Assembly: GCA_023664485.1 (NCBI GenBank)
Contig: JAMPFK010000003.1
Span: 147,340 to 211,339 of the forward strand
DNA length: 64,000 nucleotides
DNA from: Bacteroides fragilis
Lineage (GTDB): Bacteria > Bacillota > Clostridia > Lachnospirales > Lachnospiraceae
Direction: 5' to 3'
Every line of letters begins with the position of its first letter. Within the stretch, counting starts at the first letter, position 1. The translations under genes and the position numbers were made by a program. This document shows, in pieces, positions 36,339 to 45,905 of the stretch. The notes under the pieces were generated by a model. That model was not told the DNA's origin. It saw only the letters and a list, made by a program, of their open reading frames with translations, and searched no databases.

Positions 36339-37739
36339 TTACTGTCCCAAGACTTTTCCTACTTCATCGTTCATTGCCGCAATACCTTCATCGATCGTCA
36401 TTTCCTGATTCATGATAGATTTGTGATAAGTATCGAGAATGTCGTTAATTTCGGATACGTTCTCCGCATAAGGCACTTCCAGATACAGATTGGAAACGTT
36501 CAGCGCTTCTTTGCTCTCTGCGTCTGTCGGGAATCCGTCCATGCCGGAAATGATGTTTGCGATTTCATCGTTCATGAGCGCCGGGAAGTTGCCTGTTTCA
36601 GCCATGACCTTTGCTCCTTCTGCGCCGGATACCCACTCTACGAATCTGAACGCTTCATCCTTGCTGTCGGATACGCTTGTTACGGAAAGTCCGGTGATCG
36701 TACCAAGTGTGGAACCAGGCTCTACGCCCTCAGCATGAGGATATTTTACCATGCCCCAGTTGCCGCACAGAGACGCGTCATACTCGCCGCTCTCGATATT
36801 GGAAATCAGTGTGGAAATGTACCAGGAACCCATATTCATCATCGCTACATCGCCGCCGGAGAACGCTGCGGAATAGTGCAGGCCCTCTGCGCTCAGATCA
36901 GCGTAGTTTCTGCAGATCTGGTCAGCTTCCTGATTCAGTACCATTTCATAATAAGGCTTGAAGTAATCATACTCGCCGTCCAGAATGGAATGCTTCCCAT
37001 CCAGTACGCCGAACAGCTGAACCGCGCTTCTCCATGTATGGTAATGCGTGCCATAAATCTGAGAACCGAAAGTCGGATCAGCGACCTGTCTCGCCAGCGC
37101 GTCATATTCCTCAAAAGTCATATCGTTCGTAGGATAGTCAACGCCTGCCGCATCAAAGATATCTTTGTTGTAGAAAACGACCCAGAAGTCATTCCTGAAA
37201 GGAAGCTCGTAAAGGCTTCCATTAACGGTGATCTGCGCATCTACGCCGCCGTACTGGCTAAGATCGATCCCTGCAGCGGAAATATAGCTGTCAAGGGGTT
37301 CCAGCGTATTCTTGGAAACCAGCGTCGCATAACCCGGAACGTCTTTGATGGTAACAACGTCGAAATCGGAACCGCTTCCGGATAATTCTGTCGCAAGAAC
37401 GGTCATGTAATCAGCAGAACCCAGGTCTACCATTTCCAGCGTTACGTTCGGATTTGCCGCCTCATAAGCATCCTTTAAAGCCTGCCAGTAAGGGGTGGTA
37501 TCCTTATCCCAGATCGCCCATTTCAGTGTGACCGCCTCGCCTGCGTCCGCCGTATCCGCGGCAGGCTCCGCTTCTGTCTGCGCCGTATCCGCCGCTGTGT
37601 CAGCCGATGACGCATCTGTCGTCTGTGCCGTGTCGGCCGCACTGTCCGCCGGCGCCGCATCGCCGTTAGAACCGCATCCTGCCAGCAGACCTGTCAGCAT
37701 TGTTGCCGCCAGCAATACGCTTACTACTTTTTTCTTCAT
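36339..37739 (-). CDS. extracellular sugar-binding lipoprotein of an ABC importer
   Basis: Captures oligosaccharides outside the cell for the CUT1 permeases. The N-terminal signal peptide ends in LLAGC with the lipidated Cys at residue 22. An Ala/Asp/Thr-rich linker (residues 25-70) spaces it from the SBP_bac_1-type domain that starts at TLKWAIWDKD-like VTLKWAIWDKDTTPYW. GGGAGGATATAACAG precedes the ATG. It is the first gene of the importer operon and is divergent from the YesM/YesN pair, which probably controls it. Length, 466 residues, is usual. Confidence 0.92.
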   Translation of the reverse strand: MKKKVVSVLLAATMLTGLLAGCGSNGDAAPADSAADTAQTTDASSADTAADTAQTEAEPAADTADAGEAVTLKWAIWDKDTTPYWQALKDAYEAANPNVTLEMVDLGSADYMTVLATELSGSGSDFDVVTIKDVPGYATLVSKNTLEPLDSYISAAGIDLSQYGGVDAQITVNGSLYELPFRNDFWVVFYNKDIFDAAGVDYPTNDMTFEEYDALARQVADPTFGSQIYGTHYHTWRSAVQLFGVLDGKHSILDGEYDYFKPYYEMVLNQEADQICRNYADLSAEGLHYSAAFSGGDVAMMNMGSWYISTLISNIESGEYDASLCGNWGMVKYPHAEGVEPGSTLGTITGLSVTSVSDSKDEAFRFVEWVSGAEGAKVMAETGNFPALMNDEIANIISGMDGFPTDAESKEALNVSNLYLEVPYAENVSEINDILDTYHKSIMNQEMTIDEGIAAMNDEVGKVLGQ

Positions 37740-37966
37740 CTGTTATATCCTCCCTTTTTATATGTTTTACAGCAATCGTTCAGATTACTATGGTATCCAG
37801 TATAAAATTTTGTCTTTCCAATGAACATAGAATTTTTTCCAATTTCCTTCACAATTTATTCAATATTTATTCCATATATATTCAACTTTTTATGCTTTTT
37901 TCCCAAAAAATATAATTTTTTTGAAAAAGATGCACTATTTATTCCATTTTTTCTCCTTCCTGATAT

Positions 37967-37995
37967 TTGCTTTTCCCAAATCGCGCTCTTATGAT
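37967..37995 (+). promoter_or_regulatory. promoter of the YesM/YesN/heparinase unit
   Basis: TTGCTT (37967-37972), 17-base spacer and TATGAT (37990-37995). It supports the histidine-kinase start at 38047, because an upstream TTG start at 37921 would precede the promoter. The rest of the 37740-38046 gap is AT-rich; no other site was recognised, although the importer operon must start there. Confidence 0.6.
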
Positions 37996-38046
37996 AAAAT
38001 AGGGAATGAAAATCTAATCCATTCTTCTTATAGTGAGAGAATTTTC

Positions 38047-39891
38047 ATGAAAAAACTTATGATATTAAAAAACAAACTGCATAAATATCTCTGTACGATA
38101 CGCGCCCGTATCCTGTTGTGTACGATTTCGCTCATCGCTTTCATTTGTGTTATCATCACCTCCATCAGCTACTTTCTCGTGCTGGACAATCTGCGGCAGA
38201 ACCTGATCCAGACGTCGGAAACGAGGCTTTCCTTTCTGTGCGGATCCATCGACGCCAACGTGGACAATGTGAGCAGCTTCATCCGTTCCTGTCAGATCAG
38301 CACGAAGATCATCAATTTTACAAAAGAAACGGAGCCCTCCGGCAACCAGGCCAGGCGGGAGGCGCATGATTTCGTGATGGAGAATTACAGCGCCAATGCC
38401 TCCCTTCCTTCCCAGCTGATCCGCATGGTCATCATCGGCAAATCCCGAAAGGACATCGTACAGGTCGTGGAGCCGCCCTATTCTTCCATCGCGATTTCCG
38501 CCGATGCCATCCGCGCGCTCCCTTATTTTGAATCGCTGCATGACCATATGGAAGAAATCGCCACCGGCATTCTGCCGGATTCCTTCTGCACCTCCAAAGA
38601 AATACCGATGATTCCCGTGCTCTATCCGATCGCGCATCCCTATAAAGCGGAGGAAATCGGCTATATCTTTACGGAGATATCGACTTCCGTCATCACAGAC
38701 CCCATACGGAATTATCTGTCGGAACGGGACAGCCGCTTTTTCTTCTATATTAATGACTATTTGTATCAATTCCAGAACGGGACGCTGGTTCCTTATGAAG
38801 GCGCTTTTGATGTGACCGGGGATCTGTCGGATCTCGCGCTGAACCCGGATACCCGCATCCAGACGGTCCGCCTCGGAAACGGGACGGATGCCCCGGAGAC
38901 TTTTACCATTATCACCCATCCGCTCAACACAAAAGGCTGGTATATCGCGGAATGCGTTGACGAATCCCAGCTTACGAAACAGGTGTTTAACATCCTTTTT
39001 TCCATCGTGCTGATTACCATCGCCGCCGCGAGCTGCATCGGCATTTTCCTCTCATGCTTCCTCTCCAGGACCGTCAATGTGCCCGTCAAACAGCTGCAGG
39101 CGAGAATCCGGCGGATCGAAAACGGCGATTTTTCGAGAGATCTGTCCACGGAGTGGCCGCATGAGCTCGGCGATATCGGAAAGACCATCAACGACCTGTC
39201 GGAAAACGTATTGCTTTTAATGGACCAGCGGATTAAGGACGAGCGCCAGAAAAGGGAATACGAATACAAAATGCTGCAAAGCCAGATCAACCCGCATTTT
39301 CTTTATAATACGCTCAATTCCATCAAATGGATGGCCACTATTCAGAATTCGCCGGGCATCGCGGAAATGACGACCTCGCTTTCCCGCCTGCTCAAGGATA
39401 TTTCCAAGGGCGCTACCAATCTCGTATCCATCCGGCATGAGCTGGAACTGCTCAACGATTATTTTATCATCCAGCAATACCGGTACGGCGGCACGATCAC
39501 GTTAACTTTCGACGTGGAAAACGACGCGCTGCTCTCCTGCCAGATTTTAAAGTTCACGCTTCAGCCGATCGTGGAAAACGCCATCTTTCATGGCATCGAA
39601 CCAAAAGGAATGGCGGGAAGCATCGTGATTCACCTTTACCAGGACGACGCAGGGGATATCCACATCGATGTGACCGACGACGGCGTCGGCATGGAGCCGG
39701 AGCTCGCCGGCCGCCTGCTCCATATGGAAGCGCCCGCCTCTTCTTCCTTCTTTAAAGAAATCGGCGTCAGCAACGTGCACAAACGGCTGCAGTATGAATT
39801 CGGAGCACAGTACGGCCTTTCCATCCACAGCGAAGTGGGAAAATTTACGACCATCTCTATTTTACTGCCTTTCAGGGAGGAGAACCTATGA
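38047..39891 (+). CDS. yesM: YesM-type sensor histidine kinase
   Basis: Membrane sensor of the LytS/YesM class that detects extracellular sugars, often with the solute-binding protein. From residue 1 it has a transmembrane helix at about 20-40, a large extracellular domain to about 310, a second helix (VLITIAAASCIGIFLSCF), a HAMP linker, then QSQINPHFLYNTLNSIKWM with the phosphorylated His near residue 416 and an ATPase with NAIFHGI and DDGVGM. The start at 38047 (MKKLMILKNK) fits the promoter. Its last bases overlap the response-regulator start, so the pair is translationally coupled. Confidence 0.92.
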   Translation: MKKLMILKNKLHKYLCTIRARILLCTISLIAFICVIITSISYFLVLDNLRQNLIQTSETRLSFLCGSIDANVDNVSSFIRSCQISTKIINFTKETEPSGNQARREAHDFVMENYSANASLPSQLIRMVIIGKSRKDIVQVVEPPYSSIAISADAIRALPYFESLHDHMEEIATGILPDSFCTSKEIPMIPVLYPIAHPYKAEEIGYIFTEISTSVITDPIRNYLSERDSRFFFYINDYLYQFQNGTLVPYEGAFDVTGDLSDLALNPDTRIQTVRLGNGTDAPETFTIITHPLNTKGWYIAECVDESQLTKQVFNILFSIVLITIAAASCIGIFLSCFLSRTVNVPVKQLQARIRRIENGDFSRDLSTEWPHELGDIGKTINDLSENVLLLMDQRIKDERQKREYEYKMLQSQINPHFLYNTLNSIKWMATIQNSPGIAEMTTSLSRLLKDISKGATNLVSIRHELELLNDYFIIQQYRYGGTITLTFDVENDALLSCQILKFTLQPIVENAIFHGIEPKGMAGSIVIHLYQDDAGDIHIDVTDDGVGMEPELAGRLLHMEAPASSSFFKEIGVSNVHKRLQYEFGAQYGLSIHSEVGKFTTISILLPFREENL

Positions 39892-41489
39892 TAAAACTGA
39901 TTATCGCCGACGACGAACCGCTCGTTCAGGCGGGCATAAAATCCATGATCAACTGGGAAGAGCACGGTATCAGCATCGTCGGCACCGCGTCCAATGGTGC
40001 CGCCGCTTATGAACTGATTCTGGAACACTCGCCGGACATCGTCATCACCGATGTCAAAATGCCGGTCATGAGCGGCCTGGAGCTTGCCGGAAAATGCCAT
40101 GAGGAAGGCAGAAAGCTTCCCCTGTTCATCATTTTGACAAGCTATGAAGAATTTAACTTCGTAAAAGAAGCAATTACCTATCAGGTCGTAGACTATCTGA
40201 TCAAACTGGAACTGACACCGGAAATGCTGCTCGAAACCGTTAAAAAGGCCATCGACCGCATTCCCGAACAACAGCCGGTCCGGACCGCCGCACCGCTGCC
40301 TGACAATCTCTACCTCATCCGGGAACAGTTCTATACCCGCCTGATCTTCAACCTTTTTGAATCGGAGGAACAGTTCGCGGCGCAGGTGCAGAACCTGAAC
40401 ATCGATTTCTCCTGCAAGTCCTTCGCTGTAAGCTATGTGGAGATCAAAAGCGAAAAACTGACGCAAATGTCGAGTACAAAACAGCTCAACCTCTATACGA
40501 GCAGCCTGCAGATGGTAAGCGAGCTGATTTCCAGATATATCCCCTGCCACGTCCTCTCGCTGGATACGAGGCACTTCTGCGTTATCTTCTTTTTAAAAGA
40601 AGAAACGGCAAAGGAATATAAGGCCCTCATCCGGAATACGCTGCGGCAGGTATCCGCCATGCTTTTTAATTATTACAGCGTGACCATTCACGCGAGCATC
40701 GGTTCCCCCGTCAATTCCCCTCTGCAAATGTCCGCTTCCTATCAGGATGCGCGGCAGACCTTCGCGCGGGTGACCGAGGAAATGCCCATCCTCTTTCTGG
40801 AGGATATCGCGTCGGATGAACCCCTGAAAAATGTGTTCAACATCTCCCTTTTCAAGGAGAATATCCTGAAAGCCTATGCGGAGTTCGATGAAAAGGCTCT
40901 CTATGACACCTTTACCGCCATCATAGAGCTGTTCGATAATCAGAAAGCCCACTATGTACAGGCCCTCGATGCCGCAAGCAACGTTTTATACCTCTCCCTT
41001 TCCCTTCTCGGAAACGGCGAGCAGCTCATATCGGACATTTTTCAGGATAAGAATAACGGCTATCGTTCCCTGTACGAGATGACCAACGTGGAGCAGATAC
41101 TGGAATGGATGAAACTGCTGCGCGACGGCCTGTGCCGGAGCTTTACCATACACAACAGGGATTATAAGAACCACATTGTCGTCAATGTCAAAAAGTACAT
41201 CAATGAACATATCGAGGAAAAGCTTACCCTGAATAAGGTCGCCAGAGAATTTAACATCAGCCCCAACTATCTGAGCGTCCTTTTTTCCAAAAACAATGAT
41301 GTCGGCTTTTCCGATTATATCAACCAGAGCAAGATCGATGCCGCCCGGAAAATGATGGCCGACGGCGATTACAAAATTTATGAGATCTTCGACAGGCTGG
41401 GCTTTGAAAGCGCCTTCTACTTCAGCCGTGTCTTTAAAAAGGTGACAGGGCTCTCGCCGCGGGATTACATCAACCAGAACAGCCAATAA
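39888..41489 (+). CDS. yesN: YesN-type response regulator with AraC DNA-binding domain
   Basis: Response regulator of 533 residues. The receiver occupies 1-120 with IADDEP at 6-11, the phosphorylated Asp at 55 (DIVITDVKMPVMSG) and Lys of the ILTSYEEF/KLELTPE switch region. A long middle linker follows, then a C-terminal AraC-type tandem helix-turn-helix (VAREFNISPNYLSVLFSKNN and IYEIFDRLGFESAFYFSRVF). It overlaps the kinase gene by 4 bases. By inference it activates the divergent importer and the downstream heparinase-family gene. Confidence 0.94.
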   Translation: MIKLIIADDEPLVQAGIKSMINWEEHGISIVGTASNGAAAYELILEHSPDIVITDVKMPVMSGLELAGKCHEEGRKLPLFIILTSYEEFNFVKEAITYQVVDYLIKLELTPEMLLETVKKAIDRIPEQQPVRTAAPLPDNLYLIREQFYTRLIFNLFESEEQFAAQVQNLNIDFSCKSFAVSYVEIKSEKLTQMSSTKQLNLYTSSLQMVSELISRYIPCHVLSLDTRHFCVIFFLKEETAKEYKALIRNTLRQVSAMLFNYYSVTIHASIGSPVNSPLQMSASYQDARQTFARVTEEMPILFLEDIASDEPLKNVFNISLFKENILKAYAEFDEKALYDTFTAIIELFDNQKAHYVQALDAASNVLYLSLSLLGNGEQLISDIFQDKNNGYRSLYEMTNVEQILEWMKLLRDGLCRSFTIHNRDYKNHIVVNVKKYINEHIEEKLTLNKVAREFNISPNYLSVLFSKNNDVGFSDYINQSKIDAARKMMADGDYKIYEIFDRLGFESAFYFSRVFKKVTGLSPRDYINQNSQ

Positions 41490-41511
41490 AAAAGAAAGAA
41501 GGGAAAAAAAT

Positions 41512-43446
41512 ATGTTCTATGAAATTGCGGAAAATTACCGGGAAACTCTCCGGCCGTTCACGCTCTATCCGCCGATAACGGACCGGACCGCCTGGGAGGG
41601 CCTCGCGGAGGAATGGAAAAAAGAAGCGCTGGCTCTCGGCGAACGCTGTCTGCAGTTCGATTTTCAGTCCTTAACGGCGACCGACTTCATGGATTTTACA
41701 AGGACGGGCAATCGGGTGCGCTACGAGACGAAATGCTTTTCCAAACGCCACGCCCTGAACGCGCTGACGCTGGCGGAATGCGTGGAGGATAAGGGCCGTT
41801 TTCTGGACGATATCATCAACGGCATTTTTTCTGTCTGCGAAGAAAGCGCCTGGCAGCTTCCGCCCCACAACAGCTACATAAGAGATACGCCGCAGCAGCT
41901 TCTGCCGGATGCCACGGCGCCAGTCCTGGACCTGTTCGCCTGTGAGAGCGGCGCAGTCCTTGCCACGGCCTGTTATCTTCTGGAAAGCAGACTCGACAAA
42001 ATCAGCCCTTTTATTACGAAACGGATCCGCCGCGAACTGGAACAGCGGATCTTCCACCCTTATCTGGAATCTCATTTCTGGTGGATGGGCAACGGAAAAG
42101 AGCCGATGAACAACTGGACGGTCTGGTGCACGCAGAACGTGCTGCTGTCCGCCTTTTTATCCGGCTATGACCCTGCATACAGCTGTGACGGCAGGCTCGC
42201 GGCGTATGGAAACGCCGACGGCTTTCAGCGCGCCGTACTGCGCAAAGCCTGCAAGAGCATCGACTACTTTCTCGCGGAATACGGAGACGACGGCTGCTGC
42301 GACGAGGGGGCGCAGTACTACCGCCATGCGGGCCTGTGCCTGTTCAATGCGATGGAAATCCTGAATGCCGTAACGGACGGCGCCTTTTCCGCATTATATA
42401 CCGAAACCAAAATTCAGAACATCGCTTCTTATATTTATAATGTCCATATCGATGATAAATATTATGTAAATTTTGCGGACTGTTCTCCGGTCGCGGGACG
42501 CGCCGGCGTCCGGGAATTTCTGTTCGCGCTGCGGACGGGCCATCCCGGCATGGCTGCCTTTGCCGCCGCCGATTTTCTGGCCGGAATGCCGGAGAGCCTT
42601 CTGCTTCCTTCGGAGAACAATCTCTACTACCGCCTGCAGAACGCCTTTACCATCCGGGAAATCAGGGCCTATGCGGCCCCGGCAAAGGCCGGCTCAAACG
42701 TATCCGCCAAAAACGCGCCCGCCCGTCCCGATATCTATTATCCGAGCGCCGGCATTTTCCTGGCAAGAGACAGCTCCCTCTGCCTCGCGGTCAAGGCCGG
42801 CGACAACGGAGACAGTCACAACCACAACGACACCGGAAGCTTTACCATCTATAAAAAAGGGATCCCGCTGTTCATCGACATAGGCGTCGAAAGCTACACG
42901 AAAAAGACTTTTTCCCCGCAGCGCTACGAGATCTGGACAATGCAGTCTGCCTACCATAATCTGCCAACGATAAACGGCCAGATGCAGAAAGACGGAGAAG
43001 CCTACGGGGCGCGGGATGTCAGCTATCAGCTAAGGGAGGATTTATGCCGTATCGAAATGGATATTGCCGCCGCCTATCCGGAGGAAGCCGGGATAGTTTC
43101 TTACCGGCGGAGCGCCTTTTTATACAAGGGGCAGGAAATCGTTATCCGGGACCGTTTCGCGCTGCGCGGCGATGGCAGTACGGAGGCTCACGGCTCCGGC
43201 GCCGTCACCATGAGCCTGATGACTTATGAAAAGCCCGTTGTCCGGGAGGGAACGAAGCCGCCGGAAGAAACTTTCCTTACGCTCCGAATCGGTTCCGTCG
43301 GGACTCTGCGCGCCGCAGGCGGCCGCCTTTCCGGAATAGAATCCATTCCGATTACCGACGCCCGGCTTCAGACCGCCTGGAAGCATGAGATCTACCGGAT
43401 TCTGATCGATATCACCGGAAGAGAGCTCGAAATGCATATCTCATGA
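41512..43446 (+). CDS. heparinase II/III-family polysaccharide lyase-like protein
   Basis: A 644-residue protein with the toroid plus beta-sandwich layout of PL12/PL15/PL17/PL21-type lyases. Toroid features are HNSYIRDTPQQLLPD and WMGNGKEPMNNWTVWCTQN; the heparinase II/III C-terminal domain starts near residue 430 with GDSHNHNDTGSFTIYKKG, whose His and Asn are typical, followed by GVESYTKKTFSPQRYEIW. No signal peptide, so it cleaves imported oligosaccharides, giving unsaturated ends for GH88. It lies 22 bases after yesN and ends at a strong terminator. The exact substrate (heparin/heparan, hyaluronan, alginate or other) is unresolved. Confidence 0.87.
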   Translation: MFYEIAENYRETLRPFTLYPPITDRTAWEGLAEEWKKEALALGERCLQFDFQSLTATDFMDFTRTGNRVRYETKCFSKRHALNALTLAECVEDKGRFLDDIINGIFSVCEESAWQLPPHNSYIRDTPQQLLPDATAPVLDLFACESGAVLATACYLLESRLDKISPFITKRIRRELEQRIFHPYLESHFWWMGNGKEPMNNWTVWCTQNVLLSAFLSGYDPAYSCDGRLAAYGNADGFQRAVLRKACKSIDYFLAEYGDDGCCDEGAQYYRHAGLCLFNAMEILNAVTDGAFSALYTETKIQNIASYIYNVHIDDKYYVNFADCSPVAGRAGVREFLFALRTGHPGMAAFAAADFLAGMPESLLLPSENNLYYRLQNAFTIREIRAYAAPAKAGSNVSAKNAPARPDIYYPSAGIFLARDSSLCLAVKAGDNGDSHNHNDTGSFTIYKKGIPLFIDIGVESYTKKTFSPQRYEIWTMQSAYHNLPTINGQMQKDGEAYGARDVSYQLREDLCRIEMDIAAAYPEEAGIVSYRRSAFLYKGQEIVIRDRFALRGDGSTEAHGSGAVTMSLMTYEKPVVREGTKPPEETFLTLRIGSVGTLRAAGGRLSGIESIPITDARLQTAWKHEIYRILIDITGRELEMHIS

Positions 43447-43490
43447 AAAAGATACGGACAGCCCTGCAAAGCGGGCTGTCCGTATCCTTT
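43446..43490. terminator. bidirectional rho-independent terminator
   Basis: GATACGGACAGCCC (43451-43464) pairs with GGGCTGTCCGTATC (43473-43486), a perfect 14-base stem, with an A-run on the left and T-run on the right. It serves both the heparinase gene (plus) and the phosphofructokinase gene (minus). Confidence 0.93.
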
Positions 43491-43514
43491 TCTATTGTTC
43501 AGATCTTCAAAAAA

Positions 43515-44744
43515 TTAACCCCTGCGTACCAGATGACGAGGCAGACCGTTCACATACAACGGCTGCAGCTCGCCCATGATAAGCGGTCTTGCATATTTCT
43601 CATAGCCTTCATTCAATCCCTTGCAGTCTTCGGTGATCCACTCGTCCGGAACCTTTCTTTCCACATTGGCGATCGCATGGATATCATATGCGCTCGTACC
43701 GCATTGATAAGGCTCTTCCCCGTTTCTGTTCAGGGTGATCATCATACCCGTCTTGCCCTCTTCCGCCGCCTTGACCGCATCGAAGCCTGCCTGGAACGCC
43801 TCGTTGATATCTGTCAGGGACGCCAAATGCGTCGCCGCGCGCTGTAAGGTGGAAAATTCGATCGCACGCGTTTTTAATCCGGTCTCTTCCGCGATTTTAT
43901 CCGCCAGCATGACCGCCGTACCGGACATCTGCTTGTGGCCGAACGCATCGACAGCCACTTCCCTGCCCAGCTCGCATACATAACGGCCGTCCGCAATCTT
44001 TACGCCCTCAGATACCGCAATGACAACGGAAGATTTTTCAGCCGCGAGCTTCTTGATATCCTCCATGAACCTGTCCATATCGAATACCTTCTCCGGTAAA
44101 TAAATCGCATCCGGACCGCTGCAGTCATCGCCCCTGGACAAAGCCGCCGCCGCCGTCAGCCAGCCAGCGTTACGTCCCATGATCTCAACGATACAGATCG
44201 TGGGTTTCTTTGCGCCGAAGGATTCGTTGTCGCGGATAATTTCTTTCATGCTTGTCGCGATATATTTTGCCGCGGAGCCATATCCCGGACAATGATCTGT
44301 AATCGGAAGGTCATTGTCGATGGTCTTGGGAACGCCCATGAATCTCTGCGGTTTGTTATGCGCGGCCGCATAATCGGAAAGCATTTTTACCGTGTCCATC
44401 GAATCGTTACCGCCCGCATAGAAAAGACATTCGATATCATGCTTCTCCATGATTTCAAAAATTTTCTCATATACGTCCTCGTGTCCTTCGATCTTTGGCA
44501 TCTTAAAACGGCAGGAGCCTAGGAATGCGGAAGGCGTTCTTTTTAACAATTCGATGCCTGTCTCGTCATCAAGATAGTCTCCCAGATCGATCATCCTGTC
44601 CTGAAGAAAACCTTCAATACCATGCACCATACCATAAATCTTCTTTACCCCAAGCTTCTTCGCGGCCGCATATACGCCCGCTACGGAAGAATTGATAACG
44701 GCTGTGGGGCCGCCGGACTGGCCAACAACAATATTTCCTTTCAT
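43515..44744 (-). CDS. pfp: 6-phosphofructokinase, probably pyrophosphate-dependent
   Basis: Phosphorylates fructose-6-phosphate in glycolysis. The 409-residue length and sequence features resemble the PPi-dependent clade: GQSGGPTAVINSS at 8-20, AGGNDSMDTV, and PKTIDNDLPITDH with the Lys typical of PPi enzymes (ATP enzymes carry Gly or Thr there), plus VEIMGRNAGWL. The GGND reading replaces the more common GGDD. AAAGGAGATGTAATC precedes the ATG. A clear promoter lies upstream (44819-44847). Confidence 0.88.
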   Translation of the reverse strand: MKGNIVVGQSGGPTAVINSSVAGVYAAAKKLGVKKIYGMVHGIEGFLQDRMIDLGDYLDDETGIELLKRTPSAFLGSCRFKMPKIEGHEDVYEKIFEIMEKHDIECLFYAGGNDSMDTVKMLSDYAAAHNKPQRFMGVPKTIDNDLPITDHCPGYGSAAKYIATSMKEIIRDNESFGAKKPTICIVEIMGRNAGWLTAAAALSRGDDCSGPDAIYLPEKVFDMDRFMEDIKKLAAEKSSVVIAVSEGVKIADGRYVCELGREVAVDAFGHKQMSGTAVMLADKIAEETGLKTRAIEFSTLQRAATHLASLTDINEAFQAGFDAVKAAEEGKTGMMITLNRNGEEPYQCGTSAYDIHAIANVERKVPDEWITEDCKGLNEGYEKYARPLIMGELQPLYVNGLPRHLVRRG

Positions 44745-44818
44745 GATTACATCTCCTTTATATGCTTTGTTTTCTGCTTACGCCGACCGGATATGTTCCT
44801 CCGGACAGACTTGTAGAG

Positions 44819-44847
44819 ATTATACCAAATATAGCCGGAAAAGGCAA
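44819..44847 (-). promoter_or_regulatory. sigma-A promoter of the phosphofructokinase gene
   Basis: On the minus strand TTGCCT (44842-44847), a 17-base spacer and a perfect TATAAT (44819-44824). The leader of about 70 bases contains a small CCGGA/TCCGG hairpin. Confidence 0.75.
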
Positions 44848-44850
44848 GCG

Positions 44851-45798
44851 CTAGCGCATCAGGTAAAAAAAGTATCCCACATAGCAGGCCAGCAAAATCG
44901 CGCCGCCATGGCGCTCCAGCTTCTGCTTCCGCAGCACGCAGACCCACAAGAGCACGGCGGTCGCAATGCAGACGATCGTATCCACCAGGAATGCCGTTTC
45001 ATAAATAACAGGTGTAATAACCGAAGCAATACCCACAACAAACAGGATATTGAACAGATTGCTTCCCACAATATTTCCGACCGCGATATCCGCCTTGCCT
45101 TTGAGCGCCGCCGTAGCGGAAGTTACAAGCTCCGGAAGGGAAGTTCCGAAGGCAACGATGGTCAGGCCGATAAGCCGCTCGCTCATACCGAAGATCCTGG
45201 CAAGCTCCGTCGCCGCATCGACCGTAATGTCGCTTCCCCATACGATCATCACGCCGCCGGTAAGAATGAACAGAATCAGTTTCAGCATACTGTCGTTTTT
45301 CTCCGTCCGCTCTTTTTCCTCTTCCCCGGCAGCGGCTTGTCCCTTCTTCGCCATTCGCAGCAGATACAGCAGATACAGCACCATACCCGCCAGCAAAACG
45401 ATTCCGTCGATTCTTCCGACCGTCCCGTCAAAAAGCCCCAATGCCGCTAACAGCGCCGATGCGCCGATCACCATCGGCAACTCATATTTGACCGTGGATT
45501 TCTGCACCGCCAGCGGGGATATAACAGATGTTATTCCAAGAATCAGCAAAATATTCATAATATTGCTTCCTATCACATTTCCGATGGTGATCTCCGCGCT
45601 GCCTTTCAATGCAGCCGAAGTACTGACTGCTGCCTCCGGAAGGCTGGTTCCGACGGCTACGATCGTCAGACCGATGACAAGCTGCGGGATTCCGAATTTT
45701 TCCGCGACTTTGCCTGCCCCTTCCACAAACCAGTCCGCACCCTTTACCAGCATGACGAAACCGATGACGAGAAACAATAATTGCACCACTACGTTCAT
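44851..45798 (-). CDS. calcium/sodium antiporter (CaCA family, YrbG-like)
   Basis: Exports Ca2+ in exchange for Na+ or H+. The protein, about 315 residues, has two inverted alpha-repeats, each with the CaCA hallmark: VAVGTSLPEAAVSTSAALKG and VAFGTSLPELVTSATAALKG, each followed by a GNVIGSN/GNIVGSN segment. Ten helices are predicted. The start was taken at the ATG at 45798 for AAGGAG placed 8-10 bases upstream; the ATG at 45804 is also possible. The longer frame starting with TTG overlaps the upstream MATE gene and is unlikely. Confidence 0.93.
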   Translation of the reverse strand: MNVVVQLLFLVIGFVMLVKGADWFVEGAGKVAEKFGIPQLVIGLTIVAVGTSLPEAAVSTSAALKGSAEITIGNVIGSNIMNILLILGITSVISPLAVQKSTVKYELPMVIGASALLAALGLFDGTVGRIDGIVLLAGMVLYLLYLLRMAKKGQAAAGEEEKERTEKNDSMLKLILFILTGGVMIVWGSDITVDAATELARIFGMSERLIGLTIVAFGTSLPELVTSATAALKGKADIAVGNIVGSNLFNILFVVGIASVITPVIYETAFLVDTIVCIATAVLLWVCVLRKQKLERHGGAILLACYVGYFFYLMR

Positions 45799-45905
45799 TT
45801 TCATTTTCTCCTTTTCCCATAAAAATCTGCCGGGCGGACTGCAAAAGCGCATCCCCACAGCCCGCGCCCGGAATCCGCCGCTCTGCCGTATCCGGAAAAG
45901 CGGTA

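Noticed and set aside
37921..38046. A TTG-started extension of the YesM protein by 42 residues
   Set aside because: The best promoter (37967-37995) lies inside it, and homologues begin near the MKKLMILKN start.
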